A DNA stretch of 9,095 nt from Clostridiales bacterium (GTDB lineage Bacteria; Bacillota; Clostridia; Oscillospirales; Acutalibacteraceae): assembly GCA_012728445.1 (NCBI GenBank), contig JAAYFA010000380.1:1-9095 (forward strand), in the 5' to 3' direction. Below are positions 1-6,025 of the stretch, one piece after another (within the stretch, counting starts at the first letter, position 1; each line of letters begins with the position of its first letter). Below the pieces are notes generated by a model, which was given only the letters and a program-made list of their open reading frames with translations, did no database searches and was not told the origin of the DNA. A program made the translations under genes and the position numbers.

Positions 1-2
1 GC

Positions 3-668
3 ATTACCGAAAGGAAAGCAGCAATTGAAAAAACATATTATAATGCAGATACAGGCGACTTTGCCGAAGACATACAAGGGGCAAACTCCTTTGCCGAGGA
101 TATAGGGATTGGCGGCGAAAAAACCTTTGACAATATTGTAAGAAAATACCAAAAACGCGGCATGTACGATACCGGCATTTTCGGCACGGATATTTTGACA
201 CGAATCCTTTTTGAGCGCACTCAAGGGCAATTGGCTTTTGATTTGCTCGCCGGAGAAAAGAAAGTATCCTTCCACACCATGATGGCGGCAGGGGCAACAA
301 CGCTTTGGGAATACTGGTCGGGCAAAAAATCCCACAGCCACCCCATGTTCGGTGCGGTGACCCGCTACCTTTACTATTATCTGCTGGGCATCCGTCAGAC
401 GGCAGACTCAACCGAGTTCGCGCATATTGTTGTTGAACCGGTGATTCCCGATGGACTTGATTTTGCCACCGGTCACATTACAACAAGGTTCGGCATCATC
501 TCCGTCGCCTGGCAAAAACAGACAGATACGGTGCTTTTCACGATAGAAATACCGCCGGTTGTACAAGCAAAATTCACTTACAACGGCAAAGAGTTGGTGC
601 TGAATGCGGGGATAAACTCATTTTCCGCAGATTTGCGTACAGATGTTGGGGGTAAGGGGTCCATATGA
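3..668 (+). CDS. alpha-L-rhamnosidase (GH78-type), C-terminal part, 5'-truncated by window edge
   Basis: The reading frame is open from the left edge and gives 221 residues with no start in the window. It would cleave terminal alpha-L-rhamnose from glycans or glycosides. Seen: a run MYDTGIFGTDIL, then a segment with SFHTMMAAGATTLWEYW and, shortly after, SHSHPMFGAVTRYLYYYLLG, which is the end of the (alpha/alpha)6 barrel as I know it from GH78 enzymes; the WE pair (Glu about 56 residues after the TGIFGT block) is at the place where I expect the catalytic base, though I cannot align it here. The last ~80 residues look like the C-terminal beta-sandwich (alternating beta-type sequence, VEPVIPDGLDFATGHI). 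The stop overlaps the ATG of the next gene (ATGA), so the two are co-transcribed. The methionine at 162 is internal and not the start. Family assignment is fairly secure; the exact substrate is not shown. Confidence 0.85.
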   Translation: MTERKAAIEKTYYNADTGDFAEDIQGANSFAEDIGIGGEKTFDNIVRKYQKRGMYDTGIFGTDILTRILFERTQGQLAFDLLAGEKKVSFHTMMAAGATTLWEYWSGKKSHSHPMFGAVTRYLYYYLLGIRQTADSTEFAHIVVEPVIPDGLDFATGHITTRFGIISVAWQKQTDTVLFTIEIPPVVQAKFTYNGKELVLNAGINSFSADLRTDVGGKGSI

Positions 669-1474
669 AAAAGTTTGAAAAAGTGCTGATAGCCAGCGAC
701 TTTGACGGTACTCTAAAGGACGATGCGGGCAACATCAGCAAAGAGACCCGTGACGCCATCGCCTATTTTATTGCCGAAGGCGGGTATTTTACCGTTTCAA
801 CCGGGCGAACTTACCAAGGGTTTCATTTGTACGACCCTTCTTACATCAACGCCCCCGTTTTGCTCGCCAACGGCGCCCTGGCCTACGATTATGAAAAAAA
901 GAGTGTTGCCTTTTTTGACGGTATCGACGAGGAAGGTTTTGAGGCGGTACGAGCGGTGCGGGACAAATTCCCGGCGGCATCCATTGAAATGTATGCCTTT
1001 GATGAAACCTTTGCCATACACCTGACGGATGACACCGAGCGGCACTTCACCGACCAGTTCATTGAATTTTCCGTCGTCGACGACCCATCCGAAGCGAAAA
1101 GGCCTTGGCAGAAGGTGATGATTGGCAGCGACCATAACACATCGCAAGCCATACAAAATCGGCTAAAATCGCTGGGCGATGACCCGTCATTTTTGCCGAC
1201 AAACGGCTCTTTTATAGAGGTGTTGAAAAAGGGCGTGGATAAAGGCACCGGACTGCACAAACTGGCCGATTACCTCGGTGTGCCGCATGAGCGTTGCTAT
1301 GCGGTGGGCGACGGCTACAATGATGTGGAAATGCTCGTGGCGGCGGCAGCTGCCTTTGTCCCGAAAAATTCGGCACCGGAGGCCTTGGCGGTGGCGACGC
1401 ATATCGTGCGCTCGAACAACGACCATGCCCTAGCGCATGTAGTTGAGATGTTGGATGAAAAATATAGCCGATGA
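665..1474 (+). CDS. Cof-type HAD-superfamily hydrolase (phosphatase)
   Basis: 269 residues, the usual length for the Cof/YbiV (HAD type IIB) family, cytosolic with no signal peptide. All HAD motifs are visible: motif I SDFDGTLKDD with nucleophile D12 and acid/base D14; motif II TVSTGR at 43-48; the motif III lysine in VDKGTGL at K193; motif IV GDGYND at 215-220 with the Mg2+-binding aspartates. The part between about 75 and 190 is the C2-type cap that decides the substrate. These enzymes dephosphorylate sugar phosphates, nucleotides or cofactors, and sequence alone does not tell which. Start and the preceding stop overlap by 4 bp, so it is translationally coupled to the rhamnosidase gene; a role in sugar-phosphate turnover would fit but is inference. 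No clear terminator follows. Confidence 0.9.
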   Translation: MKKFEKVLIASDFDGTLKDDAGNISKETRDAIAYFIAEGGYFTVSTGRTYQGFHLYDPSYINAPVLLANGALAYDYEKKSVAFFDGIDEEGFEAVRAVRDKFPAASIEMYAFDETFAIHLTDDTERHFTDQFIEFSVVDDPSEAKRPWQKVMIGSDHNTSQAIQNRLKSLGDDPSFLPTNGSFIEVLKKGVDKGTGLHKLADYLGVPHERCYAVGDGYNDVEMLVAAAAAFVPKNSAPEALAVATHIVRSNNDHALAHVVEMLDEKYSR

Positions 1475-1501
1475 CACATTGTAACTCATGCCTCGGCCGA
1501 C

Positions 1502-1530
1502 TTGTAAAAGCTTGATACTCATAGTATAAT
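1502..1530 (+). promoter_or_regulatory. sigma-A-like promoter of the sensory/DRTGG operon
   Basis: A -35 TTGTAA (1502-1507) is followed by exactly 17 bp and a perfect -10 TATAAT (1525-1530). It lies in the only sizeable gap between the HAD gene and the DRTGG gene, with a start expected near 1537. An alternative reading, TTGATA (1512-1517) with TATACT (1538-1543), has a 20-bp spacer and is less likely. Confidence 0.6.
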
Positions 1531-1543
1531 TAATAGCTATACT
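1523..1543. repeat. inverted repeat AGTATA-N9-TATACT over the -10, possible operator
   Basis: Two perfectly complementary 6-bp arms (1523-1528 and 1538-1543) are separated by 9 bp, and the left arm contains most of the TATAAT box. A repressor or redox regulator bound here would block transcription. It does not match the clostridial Rex consensus (TTGTTAA-N4-TTAACAA). The sequence is AT-rich, so chance occurrence is possible. Confidence 0.3.
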
Positions 1544-1566
1544 CACTAAATTATGGGGGAACATAA

Positions 1567-1920
1567 ATGACTGTAGAAACAATAAAAACAATTTTGAATG
1601 CCGACGTCTTGTGCGGCGAGGATCGCCTTGATCGGGAAGTGCATGCCGCTTGCGGCAGTGATATGATGAGCGATGTGCTGGCTTTTGTTAAAGAACAGGC
1701 CGTTTTGCTCACGGGGCTTGTGAACCCACAGGCGGTGCGCACGGCGGAAATGATGGACATCAGCTGCATCGTTTTTGTGCGTGGCAAACGCCCCGACGGC
1801 GATATTGTTGCCCTGGCAGAAAGGCGTAAAATTGTGTTGCTTTGCACAAAGCTTGAAATGTTTAGCGCCTGTGGCCTGCTTTATTCAAATGGCTTAAAGG
1901 GAGGCCACTTGAAAAAATGA
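1567..1920 (+). CDS. DRTGG-domain protein, copy 1
   Basis: 117 residues, soluble. It has the features of small stand-alone DRTGG proteins: a conserved start block ending in LCGE (15-18), a GSDMMSDVL block (30-38) and a core with VLLTGLVNPQAVRTAEMM and DISCIVFVRGKRP. DRTGG domains occur in phosphotransacetylase and CBS proteins and are thought to be regulatory; their molecular role in hydrogenase loci is unknown to me. It aligns without gaps over its first 38 residues with the second DRTGG protein three genes on, so the two are paralogues. The start is set by GGGGGA 6 bp upstream of the ATG. It is first gene of the unit and its stop overlaps the next start (ATGA). Confidence 0.8.
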   Translation: MTVETIKTILNADVLCGEDRLDREVHAACGSDMMSDVLAFVKEQAVLLTGLVNPQAVRTAEMMDISCIVFVRGKRPDGDIVALAERRKIVLLCTKLEMFSACGLLYSNGLKGGHLKK

Positions 1921-2357
1921 GTATTTTAAAATTGCATTATGATATAGACGGCAGCGATTTCACCCGTGCGGGTGAAGCTTCCGGCAAGGTGAAGCGCGTT
2001 TTAAAAAAACTCGGTCTGGATGCGGAGGCTATCCGCAATGTCTCTATCGCTATGTACGAGGGCGAAATCAACATGGTTATTCATGCGGGTGGCGGCGAAA
2101 TAGATGTTGAAATATCATCCGAACTTGTTACCATCGTGCTCACCGACCACGGCCCCGGCATAGAAGATGTCTCGCTCGCGATGAAAGAAGGCTACTCGAC
2201 CGCAACGGACAACATCCGGTCGTTGGGCTTCGGTGCGGGGATGGGACTGCCAAATATTAAAAAATATGCCAACGAAGTGGCTATCGATACCAAAGTTGGC
2301 GTCGGCACAACAATTACAATTAAAATCTACGTGCCTGATTGTTCGGCCGAGCTATAA
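1917..2357 (+). CDS. RsbW/SpoIIAB-like anti-sigma-type ATPase (GHKL fold)
   Basis: 146 residues, the length of a stand-alone HATPase_c domain of the anti-sigma-factor kinase type. Seen: an N-box with E48, N52 and H56 in YEGEINMVIHA (the RsbW pattern is E-A-x-x-N-A-V-x-H), G1 box DHGPGI (77-82), and G2 box GFGAGMGLPNI (104-114). ATP binding is therefore well supported; kinase activity towards a partner serine is a family property and not shown here. There is no sensor, dimerisation or phospho-acceptor domain. No sigma factor or STAS anti-anti-sigma gene lies nearby, so the partner is unknown; the adjacent hydrogenase-like protein or DRTGG proteins are candidates. AAAGGGAGG lies 12 bp upstream, rather far, which suggests coupling through the 4-bp overlap. 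Confidence 0.85.
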   Translation: MSILKLHYDIDGSDFTRAGEASGKVKRVLKKLGLDAEAIRNVSIAMYEGEINMVIHAGGGEIDVEISSELVTIVLTDHGPGIEDVSLAMKEGYSTATDNIRSLGFGAGMGLPNIKKYANEVAIDTKVGVGTTITIKIYVPDCSAEL

Positions 2358-2385
2358 ACCTTGCGGAAGGATTTGAATCTGGAAT

Positions 2386-3696
2386 ATGAACGTTTTAAAC
2401 CATTCGGTACGCCTTGATGAGGATAAATGCAAGGGCTGTATGAACTGTATTAAACGCTGCCCTACAGAGGCCATTCGCGTTCGCAACGGCAAAGCCAGCA
2501 TCATCCCGGAAAGATGTATTGACTGCGGCGAATGCATACGGGTGTGCCCTCAGCACGCCAAACGTGCCGATAGGGACTCTTTCGATATCCTCGCCAACTA
2601 CAAATACAAAGTTGCCTTGCCGGCACCCAGCCTGTATGGCCAGTTCAATAACTTGGATGACATTGACTGCGTGCTGACCGCTTTTAAAATGATCGGTTTT
2701 GACGATATTTTTGAAGTGTCCAAAGGTGCGGAGCTGGTATCCGAGGCGACACGGCTTTTGCTCAAACGCGGAGAGCTTAAAAAGCCCGTCATCTCTTCTG
2801 CCTGTCCTGCGGTTTGCAGGCTTATCCGCGTACGTTTTCCCAACCTCATCTCCCACGTTTTGGAGCTGAACTCTCCCATGGAAGAAGCGGCGCGCTTGGC
2901 CAGAATAAAAGCTGTGGAAGATACGGGACTAAAACCCACAGACATCGGTATATTTTTCATTACCCCCTGCCCGGCTAAAATTACGGCCATCAAACAGCCC
3001 ATCGGGCTGGAAAAATCAAACCTGGACGGTGCCTTTGCCATCAAAGATGTCTACCCCAAACTACTCGCGCAAATGAATCGGCTGGACGTCACGGGCAACT
3101 TGAGGGACTCCGGTATCATCGGCGTGGGCTGGGCCACCAGCGGCGGAGCATCCGCGGCACTGCTGCGTGAGCGGTATATTGCCGTGGATGGTATTGAGAA
3201 CGTTATCCAAGTGCTGGAAGAAATTGAAGACGAAAAACTCAACAATATAGATTTTATCGAAATCAACGCCTGCACCGGTGGCTGTGTCGGTGGGGTACTT
3301 TGTACGGAAAATCCTTTTGTCGCCCGCTCGCACCTACAACATCTGCGTAAATATCTGCCGGTTTCATGCAACCACCTGGAGGGGGAAAAGGTTCCTAAGG
3401 CGATGAACTGGGACACCTCACTCAAAGCCATATCCGTGCTGAAGCTTGCCGATAATGTGGAAGACGCACTGGATTTAATGAAAGAACTTAATACCATTGC
3501 CGAACGTCTGCCGGGGCTTGACTGCGGAACCTGCGGTGCGCCGTCTTGCAGGGCTTTGGCGGAAGACATCGTCAGAGGTTTGGCGCTGGAAAGCGACTGT
3601 GTTTTTTATATGCGCGATGCGCAGGGCAACCCGAGCTTTCAAGGGCTCGTCCCCCCGCCCTTCCGCAAACCACCCAAAAAGGAGGAAACGCCTTGA
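2386..3696 (+). CDS. hydS: sensory-type [FeFe]-hydrogenase-like protein (HydS-like, no PAS domain)
   Basis: 436 residues. Order of domains: two 4Fe-4S ferredoxin motifs (C15, C18, C21, C25 and C44, C47, C50, C54); a hydrogenase large-subunit domain (about 75-350); and a C-terminal Fe-S domain with C380, C383, C388 and C405. H-cluster motifs are present but altered: SSACP (137-141) instead of TSCCP, so the proton-relay cysteine is A139 while ligand C140 is kept; TPCPAK (193-198) instead of MPCxxK, keeping C195; and NACTGGCVGG (294-303), keeping C296 and C300 but losing the usual GGG. Four ligand cysteines thus remain, so an H-cluster is plausible, with low turnover. This pattern is what I know from putative sensory hydrogenases (groups C and D); lack of PAS points to group D. 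An in-frame stop at 2374 fixes the start at this ATG; its SD (GGAAGG at 2365) is distant. Sensing is inference. Confidence 0.85.
   Translation: MNVLNHSVRLDEDKCKGCMNCIKRCPTEAIRVRNGKASIIPERCIDCGECIRVCPQHAKRADRDSFDILANYKYKVALPAPSLYGQFNNLDDIDCVLTAFKMIGFDDIFEVSKGAELVSEATRLLLKRGELKKPVISSACPAVCRLIRVRFPNLISHVLELNSPMEEAARLARIKAVEDTGLKPTDIGIFFITPCPAKITAIKQPIGLEKSNLDGAFAIKDVYPKLLAQMNRLDVTGNLRDSGIIGVGWATSGGASAALLRERYIAVDGIENVIQVLEEIEDEKLNNIDFIEINACTGGCVGGVLCTENPFVARSHLQHLRKYLPVSCNHLEGEKVPKAMNWDTSLKAISVLKLADNVEDALDLMKELNTIAERLPGLDCGTCGAPSCRALAEDIVRGLALESDCVFYMRDAQGNPSFQGLVPPPFRKPPKKEETP
3679..3695 (+). promoter_or_regulatory. ribosome binding site that fixes a TTG start
   Basis: AAGGAGG (3679-3685) stands 7 bp before TTG at 3693, which overlaps the stop of the hydrogenase-like gene as TTGA. 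No ATG in this frame is near a comparable site, and the upstream ATG at 3546 would run deep inside the preceding gene. Confidence 0.75.
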
Positions 3697-4025
3697 CTGT
3701 TAAAGAACTGGCGACAAAGCTCGACCTACATTTCCTTTGCGGCGAAGAGCAGGCGGATAGACCCGTGACCGGCTGCTACTGCGGCGATTTGCTCAGCTGG
3801 GTCATGTCTCGCGCAAAAGAGGGAGACGCCTGGCTGACCGTCATGGGCAACATCAATTCCGTAGGCGTTGCGGTGCTGGCCGATATTGCCTGCATCGTCT
3901 TGACGGAAAATGCTCCCTTCGATCTCCCTGCGCTCGAAAGAGCCCGGCAAAACAGAGTCGTTGTTTTGCAAGCACAAAAAAACACCTACGAAATCGCCGC
4001 CGCCATTGCCAATTTGTTCGGGTAA
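3693..4025 (+). CDS. DRTGG-domain protein, copy 2 (TTG start)
   Basis: 110 residues from the TTG start. It shares with copy 1 the opening MTV, LCGE at identical positions (15-18), D22, R23 and V25, and a block with D32, S35 and V37 (here CGDLLSWVM), followed by ADIACIVLTEN where copy 1 has MDISCIVFVRG. The CGDLLSWVM form is, as I know it, closer to the common DRTGG type. Starting at 3693 gives an N-terminus that aligns with copy 1 residue for residue, which supports the start independently of the ribosome site. It is translationally coupled to the hydrogenase-like gene upstream and lies 3 bp from the PHP gene downstream. Function unknown; a regulatory or ligand-binding partner of the neighbouring proteins is inference. 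Confidence 0.8.
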   Translation: MTVKELATKLDLHFLCGEEQADRPVTGCYCGDLLSWVMSRAKEGDAWLTVMGNINSVGVAVLADIACIVLTENAPFDLPALERARQNRVVVLQAQKNTYEIAAAIANLFG

Positions 4026-4028
4026 ACT

Positions 4029-4763
4029 ATGAAGCTATTTTACGATTTTCATCTGCACTCCTGCTTATCGCCCTGCGGCGATAATGAGATGACGCCGTAT
4101 AATTTGGTCAATATGGCAAAGCTCGGCGGGCTTGATACAATAGCGCTGACGGACCACAACACCTGCCTTAACTGCCCCGCGGCGCTTAAGGTGGGCAAAA
4201 AAGCCGGTATAACCGTTGTCCCCGGCATGGAACTATGCACCTCGGAGGAGGTGCATATGATTTGCCTTTTACCGGATTTAGAGAGGGCACTGGATTTTTC
4301 CGCTTATGTGGCGGAGCGCATGCCGGCTATTAAAAACCGCCCGGATATTTTCGGCGACCAGTTCATTATGGACGCACAAGACCGGGTTACAGGCCACCAT
4401 GAACAGCTGCTCATGGCAGCGAGCAGTATCAGCATTTCGCATGTTGTCAAAACGCTTGCGTCTTTCGGCGGCGTTTGCTACCCTGCGCACATCGACCGGC
4501 CGTCCTACAGCGTCCTTTCAAACCTCGGCAGCATCACGCCTGAAATGGGCTTTGGCGCAGTGGAACTGACCGCAGCGGCGGACTTAGCCGACTTGTTTAA
4601 ACAGCACCCGATTTTAGAGGCGATGTTTATCGTCAAAGGCTCCGATGCCCACCGTTTGATGGATATTGGGGACGCGCGGCACACTATAGATTTAAAAAAG
4701 AATGATGCCGAGTCAGTCGTCGACTTTTTCAACAAATTGTTAGGTGAAAACCCCCAAAGTTGA
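4029..4763 (+). CDS. PHP-domain metal-dependent phosphoesterase
   Basis: 244 residues, stand-alone PHP domain without polymerase parts. Metal-site motifs are in order: FHLHS with H8 and H10, TDHN with D42 and H43, PGMELCT with E68, H76, then PAHIDRPSYS with H154 and GSDAH with D206 and H208. This is the full PHP set, so hydrolysis of a phosphoester by a two- or three-metal site is expected; the substrate (phosphoprotein, nucleotide, small molecule) cannot be told. Cysteines flank the metal motifs: C12 and C16 right after the first histidines, and C46 and C49 right after TDHN. It follows DRTGG copy 2 by 3 bp with only a weak SD, so it depends on upstream translation, and it is the last gene of the unit. 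In this context it could remove phosphate placed by the RsbW-like ATPase; that is inference. Confidence 0.88.
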   Translation: MKLFYDFHLHSCLSPCGDNEMTPYNLVNMAKLGGLDTIALTDHNTCLNCPAALKVGKKAGITVVPGMELCTSEEVHMICLLPDLERALDFSAYVAERMPAIKNRPDIFGDQFIMDAQDRVTGHHEQLLMAASSISISHVVKTLASFGGVCYPAHIDRPSYSVLSNLGSITPEMGFGAVELTAAADLADLFKQHPILEAMFIVKGSDAHRLMDIGDARHTIDLKKNDAESVVDFFNKLLGENPQS

Positions 4764-4775
4764 GTCACTTTTTTT
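4756..4775 (+). terminator. weak hairpin plus T-run after the PHP gene
   Basis: AAAGT (4756-4760) and ACTTT (4767-4771) can form a 5-bp stem with a 6-nt loop, running into a T-tract. The stem is short and AT-rich, and overlaps the last codons of the PHP gene, so termination would be inefficient at best. Confidence 0.25.
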
Positions 4776-4912
4776 GTGGGATTAATGCAAAAATAGTGGC
4801 TTTCCTTGTTATTTCGTGTTATACTATATATAAGAATGCTCGGGCGCGGCTTTCTTTTTTTATGGTTGCGGCCGGTGCTTGGTAGCTATTTATTGTTAAG
4901 GAGGAAGGCAAA
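4764..4912 (+). promoter_or_regulatory. promoter and leader of the hyd operon
   Basis: A -35 TTGTTA (4806-4811) and a -10 TATAAG (4829-4834) are spaced by 17 bp; an overlapping TATACT (4820-4825) is a second possible -10 with a poor -35. The expected transcript has a leader of about 70 nt holding a GC-rich block (4838-4850), a T-rich block (4851-4861), another GC-rich block (4868-4878) and a strong AAGGAGG (4898-4904) 8 bp before the hydC ATG. The GC blocks can pair only imperfectly (8 pairs, 2 mismatches, 1 bulge). No clear Rex palindrome is present. Confidence 0.5.
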
Positions 4913-5410
4913 ATGAAGAAAAAAATCAGTACGATCCCCTTTGCCGGAACTGCGGAGCAGGAAGTCTGCTTACAGAAAATTATTGCTGAGTCAAAGGACG
5001 ACCCGAGCATGATTATCCATGTCATGCAGCAAGCGCAACTTATTTATGGTTATCTCCCCTTTGAAGTTCAGGTAATGATAGCCGATGGTATGGACATTCC
5101 GCTGGAAAAGATTTACGGAATATCCACCTTTTACACGCAGTTTGCGCTGTCGCCAAAAGGCAAGTACAGCGTTTCTGTTTGTTTGGGAACAGCCTGCTAT
5201 GTCAAAGGCGCGCAGGACATTCTCGACAAAGTGACCGAAAAGCTCGGCATCGGCCCCGATGAGTGCACGGCAGACGGCCGGTTTTCAATCGATGCGTGCC
5301 GTTGTATCGGCGCATGCGGTTTAGCCCCTGTCATGATGATCAACGATGACGTTTACGGCAAACTGACCGTTGACCAAATCGACGGCATTCTCGACAAGTA
5401 TCTCGACTAA
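4913..5410 (+). CDS. hydC: HydC, NuoE-like [2Fe-2S] subunit of trimeric bifurcating-type [FeFe]-hydrogenase
   Basis: 165 residues, the normal length for the 24-kDa (NuoE/HoxE/HydC) family. An N-terminal helical part (to about 80, with the typical IYGYLPFEVQ and IYGISTFYTQF) is followed by a thioredoxin-like ferredoxin domain with the four [2Fe-2S] ligands C90 and C95 (CLGTAC) and C131 and C135 (CIGAC). C129 is an extra cysteine next to the second pair. In HydABC enzymes this subunit is an accessory electron carrier on the NADH side. It is the first gene after the intergenic promoter with a near-consensus ribosome site and is followed after 3 bp by the GHKL ATPase gene. Assignment as HydC instead of complex I NuoE rests on the HydB and HydA genes in the same unit. 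Confidence 0.92.
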   Translation: MKKKISTIPFAGTAEQEVCLQKIIAESKDDPSMIIHVMQQAQLIYGYLPFEVQVMIADGMDIPLEKIYGISTFYTQFALSPKGKYSVSVCLGTACYVKGAQDILDKVTEKLGIGPDECTADGRFSIDACRCIGACGLAPVMMINDDVYGKLTVDQIDGILDKYLD

Positions 5411-5413
5411 AAT

Positions 5414-6025
5414 ATGCGTGAATTATCTTTAAACATTCTCGACATCGCACAAAATTCCATCGCCGCAAATGCCTCCTTGATCCGGATAGAAGTGGCGGAG
5501 GATACGGAAAAAGGCGAAATGCGCATTGTCATCGGCGACAACGGCCAAGGAATGACCCCGGAGCAAACACAAAGAGTCACAGACCCGTTTTACACCACAA
5601 GGACCACACGCAAGGTCGGCATGGGTACCTCGCTTTTTAAGATGGCGGCGGAAATGACGGGCGGCACTTTTAACATCCGATCGCAAGCCAACGAAGGCAC
5701 GAAAGTCACCGCAGTTTTTAAAACACGCAGCGTGGATTTTACCCCGCTTGGTGATATGAACTCAACTATCTCGCTTTTAATTGCAATGAATCTCCACATT
5801 GATTTTATTTACCGCCACAGCGTTGACGGCAAGGCTTTCACCCTGCAGACAACCGAGCTCAAGCAAATCCTTGGTGATGTGCCCCTGAGCGAACCGGATG
5901 TTGTGGAATGGATTAAATCATATGTTGGAGAACAAACACAAATTATTCATGGAGGTGTATTACATGAAAACAATAGAAGAACTCAACGCTATCAGAGAAA
6001 AAGCAAAAGCAACCATGACCGTTAG
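5414..6025 (+). CDS. GHKL-type ATP-binding protein within the hyd operon
   Basis: 203 residues as read. The first ~105 residues are a compact HATPase_c domain: N-box DIAQNSIAANAS with D10 and N14, G1 box DNGQGM (42-47), and a G2-like KVGMGTSLFK (67-76), with the beta-strand NEGTKVTAVF closing it. Residues about 110-178 form a second small domain (DMNSTISLLIAMNLHIDFIYRHS) seen in this hydrogenase-linked family; I do not know its function. It is a different type from the RsbW-like protein upstream: closer to histidine-kinase ATPase domains, yet with no His-acceptor domain. No SD is visible, so it is coupled to hydC. Oddity: the last ~20 residues are read out of frame through the start of the next gene (62-bp overlap) and are basic and low in hydrophobics, so the true or ancestral end was probably near codon 180. 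Confidence 0.8.
   Translation: MRELSLNILDIAQNSIAANASLIRIEVAEDTEKGEMRIVIGDNGQGMTPEQTQRVTDPFYTTRTTRKVGMGTSLFKMAAEMTGGTFNIRSQANEGTKVTAVFKTRSVDFTPLGDMNSTISLLIAMNLHIDFIYRHSVDGKAFTLQTTELKQILGDVPLSEPDVVEWIKSYVGEQTQIIHGGVLHENNRRTQRYQRKSKSNHDR
5951..5966 (+). promoter_or_regulatory. ribosome binding site that decides the ferredoxin start
   Basis: GGAGGT (5951-5956) stands 7 bp before ATG at 5964. The in-frame ATG at 5949 overlaps this site and the one at 5898 lies deep in the preceding gene, so 5964 is the preferred start. Confidence 0.75.

Noticed and set aside
3546..3692. Longer DRTGG copy 2 starting at ATG 3546
   Set aside because: It would overlap the hydrogenase-like gene by 151 bp out of frame; the AAGGAGG plus TTG at 3693 gives an N-terminus that aligns with copy 1.
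4806..4823. Rex operator upstream of hydC
   Set aside because: TTGTTA is followed by GTGTTATA in the same direction, not by the inverted TTAACAA half-site, so the palindrome is missing.
4838..4878. Attenuator or riboswitch hairpin in the hydC leader
   Set aside because: The two GC blocks pair with two mismatches and a bulge around a large T-rich loop; no known riboswitch core recognised.
5898..5963. 22-residue N-terminal extension of the three-cysteine ferredoxin
   Set aside because: No ribosome site at 5898, and the sequence is the off-frame end of the GHKL gene; GGAGGT favours 5964.
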